This document shows positions 1 through 6,299 of a stretch of DNA of 11,248 nucleotides, piece after piece. The stretch comes from CBDUUP01 sp965370435 (lineage in GTDB: Bacteria > Chloroflexota > Anaerolineae > Anaerolineales > UBA11579). Location: positions 1 to 11,248 of the forward strand of contig CBDUUP010000117.1 in the NCBI GenBank assembly GCA_965370435.1. The letters are read 5' to 3'. The notes under the pieces are model-generated. The model was not told the DNA's origin, did no database searches, and saw only the letters and a list, made by a program, of their open reading frames with translations. Each line of letters opens with the position of its first letter. Positions within the stretch are counted from its first letter, which is position 1. The position numbers and the translations under genes are program-made.

Positions 1-955
1 AGCTCCGTTGGGTGATGTCGTCCCCGCAAAGGAGGATGTCGCCATGATGAGGGTTGACCAACCCGGCGCACGCTTTCAGCAACAAGCCCTGCCCGCTGCC
101 CTCCAGCCCGGCCAGCCCGAACACCTCCCCCTTCTGCACCTGGAGGTTGAGGTTTTCGACCGCCAGACGGTAGGTTTGGATGCCCAGGCCGCGCAGTTCC
201 AGGGCGGGATCGCCCAAATCGAAGGGCGGGCGTTGGCTGCGGGGGGGCGCCTCTCCGAACATCATTTCCACCAATTTTTCGGTGGGGCAGGGAATCTCCG
301 AGTCGCCCACTCTCTGGCCCTTGCGCAGCACGAAGATGTGGTCGCAGAGTTCCTGCACCTCCGACAGCTTATGCGAGACCAGGATGATGATCTTGCCCTC
401 CTCATGGGCCAGGCGGCGCATGGAGTCGAACAGCGCATCTTTCTGCTCGGCGCTGATGCCAGTGGTGGGTTCATCCAGGATGAGGATCTCCGCTCCCCCG
501 GCCAACTGGCGCACCAGTTCAAGCTGCTGCCGCTCCCCCAGTGAGAGGCTGTCTATGTGGGCCTGGATGTCCAGCTCGAACCCGTAGCGGGTGGTCAATT
601 GGGTGAGTTCTTTGACCGCCGACCGGGTGTCCAACCCGATCCGGTTGTCCCGCCCCAGCAGGTAATTCTCAATGATGCGGAAGGGCGGGAAGTCGAGCGG
701 GTCCTGGTAAAGCATCCCCACCCCGCTTTTCAAGGCCCCCGCCGGAGACGGAAACTGCATCTCCCGCCCATCGAATTCTATACTCCCGCTGTCGGCCGGT
801 TGGTAGCCGGAAAGGATCTTCATCAGGGTGCTTTTCCCAGCCCCATTCTCCCCCAGCAACCCGTAGATACGCCCCTCCTCCAGGCTTATACTGATGCCAT
901 CATTGGCTTTCACCGTCCCAAAATATTTGCGTATCTCTCGCAATTCAACGTGCAT
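1..955 (-). CDS. Sugar/nucleoside-type ABC importer ATPase (twin ABC domains), 3' end cut by window edge
   Basis: This is the cytoplasmic ATPase that would power the BMP-type importer encoded just upstream. The 318 visible codons hold a complete first ABC domain: Walker A GENGAGKST at 35-43, Q-loop Gln84, signature LSLGE at 137-141, Walker B ILILDEP at 157-163 and H-loop His195. A second ABC domain begins near residue 250; its P-loop-like GLEGSGQG lacks the Lys-Ser/Thr pair, as is usual for the C-terminal half of RbsA/YufO-type ATPases (family length about 500 residues). The ATG at 955 has AGGAAA a few bases upstream. The gene follows the BMP lipoprotein in the same direction, after a 144-bp gap holding a hairpin and a nonamer array. 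The permeases are presumably beyond the left edge. Family is certain; the nucleoside specificity comes from the neighbours. Confidence 0.93.
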   Translation of the reverse strand, partial: MHVELREIRKYFGTVKANDGISISLEEGRIYGLLGENGAGKSTLMKILSGYQPADSGSIEFDGREMQFPSPAGALKSGVGMLYQDPLDFPPFRIIENYLLGRDNRIGLDTRSAVKELTQLTTRYGFELDIQAHIDSLSLGERQQLELVRQLAGGAEILILDEPTTGISAEQKDALFDSMRRLAHEEGKIIILVSHKLSEVQELCDHIFVLRKGQRVGDSEIPCPTEKLVEMMFGEAPPRSQRPPFDLGDPALELRGLGIQTYRLAVENLNLQVQKGEVFGLAGLEGSGQGLLLKACAGLVNPHHGDILLCGDDITQRS

Positions 956-970
956 AGCATTTCCTATGAG

Positions 971-1042
971 TCTAAGTGGTCTGAGTGGTCTTAGTCGTCC
1001 AAGTAGTCAGTTTGACCACTTAGACGACTTAGACCAATTCGA
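971..1042. repeat. Degenerate 9-bp tandem array with an inverted second half
   Basis: Four direct units on the plus strand (971-1006: TCTAAGTGG, TCTGAGTGG, TCTTAGTCG, TCCAAGTAG) are followed after 9 bases by three inverted units (1016-1042: CCACTTAGA, CGACTTAGA, CCAATTCGA). The same nonamer occurs at 8478-8522 and 9784-9819. The array begins 15 bases upstream of the ATPase start codon on the minus strand, so it lies in the transcribed leader of that gene. The two halves could also pair as an imperfect stem in RNA. Its function is unknown. Confidence 0.8.
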
Positions 1043-1067
1043 GAGCGGCCTTGGCCAGACCGCTCTC
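1041..1067 (-). terminator. GC-rich intercistronic hairpin between BMP and ATPase genes
   Basis: GAGAGCGG at 1041-1048 pairs perfectly with CCGCTCTC at 1060-1067. On the minus strand the stem extends by one G-T and one C-G pair around a short loop. It sits 32 bases past the stop of the BMP gene. No U-run follows, so it is not a classical intrinsic terminator. A partial terminator or 3'-end stabiliser is more likely, letting the binding protein be made in excess over the ATPase as is common in ABC importer operons. Confidence 0.5.
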
Positions 1068-1099
1068 TTGAGTTTCAGATATTCTTGGTTGCGGGAACT

Positions 1100-2338
1100 T
1101 TACTCGCTGGAGCCTTCCATGCCTTCCAGCAGTTGTTCCAGGTACCAGATTTGCTCGTCAGTGGCGGCTTCACCAGCGCCCAGGAATGGAGTGCCGTCCT
1201 GAAGATTCAGGGGGCCGGTCCAGACGTTGATGTCGCCGGAAGCCAACCCGGCGATGAACGAATCCAGGTCGCTTTGCATAGCGCCCAGCCCAGGGCCGTT
1301 CACCCAACCGGCGGGGGTTTTGGTGTTGTCGGTCAGATCATCCCAGTAGGGCGCGTTCCAATCCCAGGACTGCTCCCAGTCGCCGGACTGGACGGCCGCG
1401 GCGGTCTCCAGGTAAGCGGGTCCCCAGTTGAAGTAGGGCACGCCCAGGCAGATCTCGGGCTTCTGGTCGCAGGCGCCCTCGAAGTCGTAAGGCACTGCCC
1501 AGACGGATTCTCCCTGGTCGTGGCGCTGCCCGGCGACGTCAATTCCCTCGGTGGTGTCAATGCCGCTCATCACCACGTCTACTCCGGTGTCGAAGAAGTT
1601 GTTGGTCACTTCGGTGGGATCCAGGGTAAAGTCGGGGATGTAGAACCAGAAACCTATCCAGGTGACGGTGAATTGCAGGTCATCCGGGTTCATGCCACGG
1701 TAGTTCTCGTAGCAGTATCGGGCGCCCAGGTAAGCGGAAGCTGCCAGGCGGCGGGTCTCGTAGTTGACCAAGGGTCCCAGATAGCCGATGTGGCCGGTCT
1801 CGGTCGCCAGGGCGGCGGCGCAGCCCGCGATGGCTTTCATGTCTTCCACGCGTCCCATGATGTTGCCCAGGTTGCTGGGGGCTTCACCGGTCAGGGCGTC
1901 GTCGCCGGAGATGTTGATGAAGATCACGTCGGGGTATTTCTTGGCTACATTGGTGGTGTCCTCTTCAAATTCGTCCGAGGTGGTGATGATGAGTTCGGCT
2001 CCTTCGGTCACCATGTCGTCCACCACGCTTTCCACCGTCGCATCGGGGGAATCAGCCGGGTTCAGGGACTCGAATAGGATCATCTCGGCGCCGGGCAGAT
2101 TCTCCTCCACGTAGAGGCCGCCCTCATAGTGGGCCTGGCTCCAGCCGTGGTCATTCTTGGGTCCTACCAGGATCAAGCCGAATGTGAGGGGCTTTACTTC
2201 TGGAGGCGCAACTGTCCGAGCTGGTTGGCCGGTGGCATCTCCAGCTTCCTCTGTATCATCCCCAGGTCCGCAGGCTGCCAGCAGCAACGCTCCAATGAGC
2301 AGCAAGCTGAGCAGCCGCCATGTATGCTTTGTTCTCAT
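1100..2338 (-). CDS. BMP/PnrA-family substrate-binding lipoprotein of an ABC importer
   Basis: The 412-residue precursor has a basic N-terminus, a hydrophobic stretch and the lipobox LAAC with Cys23 as the predicted lipidation site. It should therefore be a lipid-anchored solute receptor on the outer face of the membrane. Residues from about 50 onward match the periplasmic-binding-like fold of the BMP (Med/PnrA) family: a GWSQAHYEG segment near the start of the domain and the GNIMGRVEDMKAIAGCAAAL helix typical of these receptors. Characterised members bind purine nucleosides. The neighbouring adenine deaminase fits that, but the ligand cannot be read from the sequence. The ATG at 2338 is preceded by purine-rich AAAGGAG and GAAGGA. 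It lies between ade and the ATPase, all in one direction. The acidic, Trp-rich C-terminal half is longer than in minimal PnrA. Confidence 0.9.
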   Translation of the reverse strand: MRTKHTWRLLSLLLIGALLLAACGPGDDTEEAGDATGQPARTVAPPEVKPLTFGLILVGPKNDHGWSQAHYEGGLYVEENLPGAEMILFESLNPADSPDATVESVVDDMVTEGAELIITTSDEFEEDTTNVAKKYPDVIFINISGDDALTGEAPSNLGNIMGRVEDMKAIAGCAAALATETGHIGYLGPLVNYETRRLAASAYLGARYCYENYRGMNPDDLQFTVTWIGFWFYIPDFTLDPTEVTNNFFDTGVDVVMSGIDTTEGIDVAGQRHDQGESVWAVPYDFEGACDQKPEICLGVPYFNWGPAYLETAAAVQSGDWEQSWDWNAPYWDDLTDNTKTPAGWVNGPGLGAMQSDLDSFIAGLASGDINVWTGPLNLQDGTPFLGAGEAATDEQIWYLEQLLEGMEGSSE

Positions 2339-2469
2339 CCTTCCTTCACTCCTTTGAAATAGTTATTATGGGTTGGGCGAATAATGGGTACATCTCAAAA
2401 AATTGCAATTACACCTAAGGGCACCACCTCCTTCTCAAGTAATCGCTTCATCTCGAAATTAAATGGTTC

Positions 2470-2518
2470 GCTCGCTCATATTCATTGTCGCCAGTTATGA
2501 CATGGATAAAGAGCGAGC
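2470..2518. repeat. 8-bp inverted repeat with 33-base spacer
   Basis: GCTCGCTC at 2470-2477 is the exact reverse complement of GAGCGAGC at 2511-2518. With the adjoining hairpin at 2525-2552 it makes two stem-loops in tandem between ade and the BMP gene. It could be an RNA stem or a protein-binding dyad; nothing in the sequence decides which. Confidence 0.5.
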
Positions 2519-2524
2519 CAGGCT

Positions 2525-2552
2525 GGGCGGCGTTGGCAAACCAAGACCGCCC
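2525..2552 (-). terminator. Stem-loop downstream of ade
   Basis: GGGCGG (2525-2530) pairs with CCGCCC (2547-2552). After a 2x2 internal loop, TTGG (2533-2536) pairs with CCAA (2541-2544) around a four-base loop. It begins about 58 bases past the ade stop on the minus strand. No U-tract follows, so it may be a 3' processing barrier or a weak terminator separating ade from the transporter genes rather than a strong intrinsic terminator. Confidence 0.45.
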
Positions 2553-2610
2553 GTGGGGTATTGTAGCGCATTTATGAAAGTTGGATAATTTTGTGCGGAC
2601 AAATAAAATC

Positions 2611-4401
2611 TCATGGTTCCACTACGGGGATGAATTCAAATTTCGTCACATCCACCAGGCCCAGGTCTGAGATGCGCAGTTCGGGAATCACTGCCAGCGC
2701 CAGCAGGCTGAGCTGCATGTTGGGGTTGGTCAAGGTGCAGCCGCAAGCCTGGAAACCCGCCAGCACCGTGGCGGCTTGCTTTGCCACGGTCTCGGCCCGT
2801 TGGTTGGACATCAGCCCAGCGATGGGCAGTTCCACCAGCCCGATGACCTCCCCATCCTTGACCGCCACCTGCCCGCCGCCCACCCGGGCCAGCTCGTTGG
2901 CGGCAAAGGCCATATCCTCCTCGCTGGTCCCCACCACGATCATGTGATGGCAGTCGTGGGCCACCGTGGAGGCGATGGCGCATGGCTGGTCGAACCCAAA
3001 GCCATGCACCAAGCCCACCTGGACGCCCCCGGTCCCCTGATGGCGTTCCACCAGGGCGATCTTGATCACGTCGTTTTCCAGGTCCACCGGGATTAGCCCA
3101 TCTCGCGCCTGGACTTCCATCTTCAGGTGTTTGGTGGGAGCCTGGTTCTCGATCACCCCGATCACGTTGGCGGTCACCGCGCCCTCGGCGGAGACTTTCA
3201 GTTGGAAATCATCCGCCGTCAGCGGGCGGCCCAGATTCACCGATTGAGTCGCCCAATCAGGGTAGGGGAAGGGAGGCAGGTCGAGGAGAAGCTGCCCATT
3301 TTCCGCCGCCACTTGCCCCTGGGCGATGACCTGGTCTACGACGAAGCCCTCCAGGTCGCTGACCAGCAGGATGTCGGCCCAGCGTCCGGGGGCGATCATG
3401 CCCACCTCCCGGCTCACCGCGAAGTGTTCGGCGGGGTTGAGGGTCGCCATCTGGATGGCGGTGAGAGGCTCTAGCCCCTGGGCTATGGTATGGCGCACAA
3501 CCCGGTCCATGTGGCCTTCATTCACCAGCGTCTCGGCGTGGGAGTCATCCGTGCAGAGGATGAAATGGCGCGGGTCCAGCCCCTTTTCGATGACCGCCGG
3601 GATCTGGGCGGCCACGTCGTGCCAGCCGGAGCCGTAGCGCAGCATGGCCTTCATCCCCTGGCGCACCCGTGCGATAGCGTCTTCTAATCCGACGCCCTCA
3701 TGGTCGTCCTCCGGGCCGCCGGCGACGTAACCGTGGAAAGGCAATCCCAGGTCGGGCGAGGCGTAATGCCCGCCGATGGTCTTCCCTGCCAGGGTGGTCT
3801 CGGCCATCTCGGCCAGCATCTTCTCGTCGCCCAGGAACACGCCGGGGAAGTTCATCATCTCGCCTAGCCCGATAATGCCCTCCCAGGCCATAGCTTCGGC
3901 CACTTCCTCCGGGCCGATGCTGGCCCCGGGGGTCTCCAGGCCGGGCGCGGAGGGGACGCAGGAGGGCATCTGCACCCAGACGTGGATGGGCTGCTCGGCG
4001 GCCTCGTCCACCATCAGGCGCACCCCCTTCAATCCGAAAACGTTGGCGATCTCATGCGGGTCCACGAACATACCGGTGGTCCCGTGGGGGATCACCGCCC
4101 GTACGAACTCGGTCACCGTCACTTGCCCCGACTCGACGTGCATGTGCCCGTCCAGCAGGCCGGGGACCAGGTAGCGGTCTTCAGCTTCAATGATCTCGGT
4201 TTCCAGGCCAATGGCATGGGAAGCGTCCGGCCCCACGTATGCGATTCGGCCTTCCTTGATGGCGATGTCGGTGTGAGGGATGATCTCCCCCGATTGGACG
4301 TTCACCCAACGCCCGTCTTGAATGACCATGTCGGCGGGGGTTCGCCCCATGGCGACGTCAATCAGGCTGCGTCTGGTTTCTACGTGTGAGGAGGTTGGCA
4401 T
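2611..4401 (-). CDS. ade: Adenine deaminase
   Basis: This cytoplasmic amidohydrolase of 596 residues (family about 570-600) converts adenine to hypoxanthine and ammonia in purine salvage. The metal site is visible: HMH at 86-88 in the DGHMHVES motif, Glu181 in GLGEMMN, His212 in GGHYA, the DDHE segment at 232-235, and TDD at 284-286. The C-terminal adenine-deaminase domain is also clear (FGFDQPCAIAS, STVAHDCHHMIVVGT). The ATG at 4401 is preceded by AAAGGAG with good spacing. Downstream on the same strand are a BMP-type receptor and its ATPase, so imported purine can go straight to deamination. The upstream region carries a dyad that could be an operator. No key residue appears to be missing. 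Confidence 0.96.
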   Translation of the reverse strand: MPTSSHVETRRSLIDVAMGRTPADMVIQDGRWVNVQSGEIIPHTDIAIKEGRIAYVGPDASHAIGLETEIIEAEDRYLVPGLLDGHMHVESGQVTVTEFVRAVIPHGTTGMFVDPHEIANVFGLKGVRLMVDEAAEQPIHVWVQMPSCVPSAPGLETPGASIGPEEVAEAMAWEGIIGLGEMMNFPGVFLGDEKMLAEMAETTLAGKTIGGHYASPDLGLPFHGYVAGGPEDDHEGVGLEDAIARVRQGMKAMLRYGSGWHDVAAQIPAVIEKGLDPRHFILCTDDSHAETLVNEGHMDRVVRHTIAQGLEPLTAIQMATLNPAEHFAVSREVGMIAPGRWADILLVSDLEGFVVDQVIAQGQVAAENGQLLLDLPPFPYPDWATQSVNLGRPLTADDFQLKVSAEGAVTANVIGVIENQAPTKHLKMEVQARDGLIPVDLENDVIKIALVERHQGTGGVQVGLVHGFGFDQPCAIASTVAHDCHHMIVVGTSEEDMAFAANELARVGGGQVAVKDGEVIGLVELPIAGLMSNQRAETVAKQAATVLAGFQACGCTLTNPNMQLSLLALAVIPELRISDLGLVDVTKFEFIPVVEP

Positions 4402-4443
4402 TGAACGCTCCTTTAGCTATGAACCGCGAGGGTACAAAGTATT

Positions 4444-4512
4444 CTGGATTGTTTGGGTTGCCATCAATATAGGACTGACATAATCCTATATAAAGAGTAT
4501 ATAGCAATCCAG
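4444..4512. promoter_or_regulatory. Nested inverted repeats upstream of ade, candidate operator
   Basis: The inner dyad is ATATAGGA (4467-4474) and TCCTATAT (4484-4491), a perfect 8-bp pair with a 9-base spacer. The outer dyad is CTGGATTG (4444-4451) and CAATCCAG (4505-4512), also perfect. The two are nearly concentric and lie 43-111 bases upstream of the ade start. An inner dyad of this size and spacing fits a dimeric repressor site in the ade promoter. A short palindromic mobile repeat is the alternative. Confidence 0.45.
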
Positions 4513-4540
4513 GCGCGAATGCAATAACCAGTTTGCGCAT

Positions 4541-4707
4541 GGGTGTATTTCAATTTGGTTGTTGAAACACATTGCGACTAAAGTCCCACTAACATTTGCA
4601 AAGTCGCCCTTCGCCGACTAAAAGAGATTTTAGTCCGCCGAAGGGCGGACTTCGTAGTTGTTGGTGCGACTTTAGTCGCTGAGTATCCCCGAAACGGAAA
4701 TACACCC
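4541..4707. repeat. Palindromic (REP/MITE-like) element with nested arms
   Basis: The core at 4574-4679 begins with GCGACTAAAGTC (4574-4585) and ends with its exact complement GACTTTAGTCGC (4668-4679). The arms continue imperfectly to a near-perfect central stem: CGCCCTTCG (4605-4613) with CGAAGGGCG (4639-4647), then ACTAAAA/TTTTAGT around GAGA (4617-4634). Outside the core a further perfect 11-bp pair, GGGTGTATTTC (4541-4551) and GAAATACACCC (4697-4707), encloses it. There is no ORF inside. The form is that of a non-coding palindromic repeat that could fold into a long hairpin on either strand. Confidence 0.75.
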
Positions 4708-4798
4708 TTCAACGAGTAAAGTTTTCAGCGCACCTATTACCAGTTTTTCGTGTTCTGACAAATAATATCCTTTCCGAGAAAAAGAGAAGGAGAAGTGG

Positions 4799-6244
4799 AT
4801 GATCCAATTTCCTGACAAGGGGACTCCCAAAGACGACGTGCTGGTCCAGATGCGTGCCCTGCGAGACCAGGACGTGAAATGGCGGGAGGGCAAGGTCTTT
4901 GGGCTGGTCTATCACCCTGGGGAGGAGGCCTACGATCTGCTCAAAGAGGCCTATGCCATGTTCTTCTCGGAGAATGGGCTGAACCCCACCGCCTTCCCCA
5001 GCCTGCGCCGCTTCGAGACCGAGGTGGTCAACATGGCGATCAACCTACTGGGCGGGGACGAGGAGGCAGTCGGCAATATGACCTCCGGGGGCACCGAGAG
5101 CATCCTCATGGCAGTGAAGACGGCTCGCGACTACGCCCGCCTCCACCGCCCGGAGATCCAAGCCCCGGAGATGATCCTGCCCCTCAGCGCTCACCCCGCT
5201 TTCGAGAAGGCCGCCCACTACTTCGACGTCCAGCCAGTGCATATCCCTCTGGAAATTAATTTCCAGGCCGACGTGGAAGCAGCCCGGGCCGCCATCACCC
5301 CCAACACCATTCTGATGGTCGGCTCGGCGCCCTCCTATCCTCAGGGCGTGGTTGACCCCATCATCGAGTTGGCCGCCATCGCCCAGGAACACGAACTCCT
5401 CTTCCACGTCGATTCCTGCGTGGGCGGGTTCATGCTGCCTTTCGTGCGCCGGTTGGGCTACCACGTGCCGGATTTCGATTTCAGCGTTCCGGGCGTGACC
5501 TCTATGTCCGCTGACCTGCACAAGTATGGCTACGCCGCCAAACCGGCCTCCCTCATCATGTATCGAGACAAAAACCTCCGCCGCCCCCAGTTGTTCGTCT
5601 ACACCGACTGGCCCGGCGGCATCTACGCCTCTCCTGCCATGACCGGCTCCCGTCCGGGCGGCTCCATCGCCGCAGCCTGGGCGGTGATGACCCACCTGGG
5701 CCTGGACGGCTACCTCGCCATCGCCGATAAGGTGATGGGAGCCGTGACCCAGATCCGGGAGGGCATTGAGGTTTTGGAGGGAGTAGAGGTGCTGGGCGAC
5801 CCGGCCATGAGCGTCCTGGCTATCGCCTCCCCAGACCACAACATCTTCGAGATCGGGGACGAGATGACCCTGCGCGGCTGGCACCTGGACCGCCAGCAGT
5901 TCCCCGACAGCCTGCACATGACGGTCAACTACACCCAGACCGAGATGGTGGAGCAGTTCCTGGAAGACCTGGCCGAGTCGGTGCAGGCTGCCAAGAAGCC
6001 CGGCCTCCGTAAAGCCAGCAACGCCCTCCTGCTGAAGATCGCCCAGACCGCGGCCCGGTTGCTGCCCGAATCTATGATGAGCAAGATCACCGCCCTGGTG
6101 ACGCCTCTAGTCACCGGGGACGGGCCTTCCCCCTCGGGACGTTCGGCGGCCATGTACGGCATGATGGGCAGCCTCCCCAACCGGGGCGACCTGAGCGAAG
6201 TCGTCTTAGACCTGGTAGAAGAGTTCACCCGGCCGCAGGAGTAA
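4799..6244 (+). CDS. Sphingosine-1-phosphate-lyase-like PLP-dependent enzyme
   Basis: This soluble 481-residue fold-type I PLP enzyme of the group II decarboxylase superfamily most resembles S1P lyase, which cleaves a phosphorylated sphingoid base into a fatty aldehyde and phosphoethanolamine. Visible motifs: TSGGTES at 95-101 (cofactor phosphate loop), the SAHPAFEKAAHYF segment, HVDSCVGG with Asp205 contacting the PLP ring, and SADLHKYGY with Lys242 as the Schiff-base lysine. The C-terminal AAMYGMMGSLPNR resembles the AAIYGMAQTTVDR end of the eukaryotic lyase and argues against ordinary glutamate decarboxylase. The N-terminal membrane anchor of eukaryotic forms is absent, as in known bacterial lyases. 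The ATG at 4799 follows AAGGAG by six bases. An MFS_2 transporter lies 55 bp downstream. The exact substrate is inferred. Confidence 0.82.
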   Translation: MIQFPDKGTPKDDVLVQMRALRDQDVKWREGKVFGLVYHPGEEAYDLLKEAYAMFFSENGLNPTAFPSLRRFETEVVNMAINLLGGDEEAVGNMTSGGTESILMAVKTARDYARLHRPEIQAPEMILPLSAHPAFEKAAHYFDVQPVHIPLEINFQADVEAARAAITPNTILMVGSAPSYPQGVVDPIIELAAIAQEHELLFHVDSCVGGFMLPFVRRLGYHVPDFDFSVPGVTSMSADLHKYGYAAKPASLIMYRDKNLRRPQLFVYTDWPGGIYASPAMTGSRPGGSIAAAWAVMTHLGLDGYLAIADKVMGAVTQIREGIEVLEGVEVLGDPAMSVLAIASPDHNIFEIGDEMTLRGWHLDRQQFPDSLHMTVNYTQTEMVEQFLEDLAESVQAAKKPGLRKASNALLLKIAQTAARLLPESMMSKITALVTPLVTGDGPSPSGRSAAMYGMMGSLPNRGDLSEVVLDLVEEFTRPQE

Positions 6245-6257
6245 TTCAAGAGCACAG

Positions 6258-6296
6258 CGTCCGTAGGGGCGCAGCAATGCTGCGCCCCTACGGACG
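6258..6296. repeat. Perfect 39-bp palindrome between lyase and transporter genes
   Basis: Two exact 19-bp arms (6258-6276 and 6278-6296) flank a single A at 6277; each arm contains CGTAGGGGCGCAGCA or its complement. It starts 13 bases after the lyase stop and ends three bases before the annotated transporter ATG. As RNA it would form a very stable hairpin, but no U-run follows, so it is more like a REP-type palindrome or an intercistronic mRNA stabiliser than a terminator. Confidence 0.85.
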
Positions 6297-6299
6297 GAA

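Larger units (their letters stand above)
2339..2610 (-). other. Intergenic leader between ade and the BMP gene
   Basis: This 272-bp stretch has no supported gene. On the minus strand, reading toward the BMP gene, it holds a two-part stem-loop (2525-2552), a second inverted repeat (2470-2518), and AAGGAGGTG (2426-2434), which complements the 16S rRNA 3' end over nine bases but is not followed by a well-spaced start codon. A 15-codon ORF runs from ATG 2393 to TGA 2346, ending 7 bases before the BMP start. I could not match it to a known purine riboswitch. Confidence 0.55.
4402..4798. other. Divergent intergenic region between ade and the S1P-lyase-like gene
   Basis: These 397 bases hold no supported gene. 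They must contain the start signals for both ade (minus) and the lyase gene (plus). Two nested inverted-repeat systems fill most of the space: one at 4444-4512 near ade and one at 4541-4707 near the lyase. The lyase side ends in AAGGAG (4787-4792), six bases before its ATG. An AT-rich TAATAT at 4763-4768 could be a -10 element, but I see no convincing -35 for it. Confidence 0.6.

Noticed and set aside
1085..2077. Long plus-strand open frame (330 codons) antisense to the BMP gene
   Set aside because: It is the shadow of the BMP coding frame in GC-rich DNA; its translation has no recognisable domain, while the minus strand encodes a clear lipoprotein.
2339..2610. Purine riboswitch upstream of the purine importer
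   Set aside because: Stem-loops are present, but I could not identify the three-way junction with the conserved loop bases of the purine riboswitch class.
4358..4540. 60-codon minus-strand frame overlapping the ade start, with a hydrophobic N-terminus
   Set aside because: It runs through the dyad region and into ade in another frame, lacks a ribosome site, and the ade start is well supported.
5045..5917. Minus-strand open frame (290 codons) inside the lyase gene
   Set aside because: His/Gly/Val-rich composition is typical of antisense translation of a GC-rich gene; the plus strand has complete catalytic motifs.
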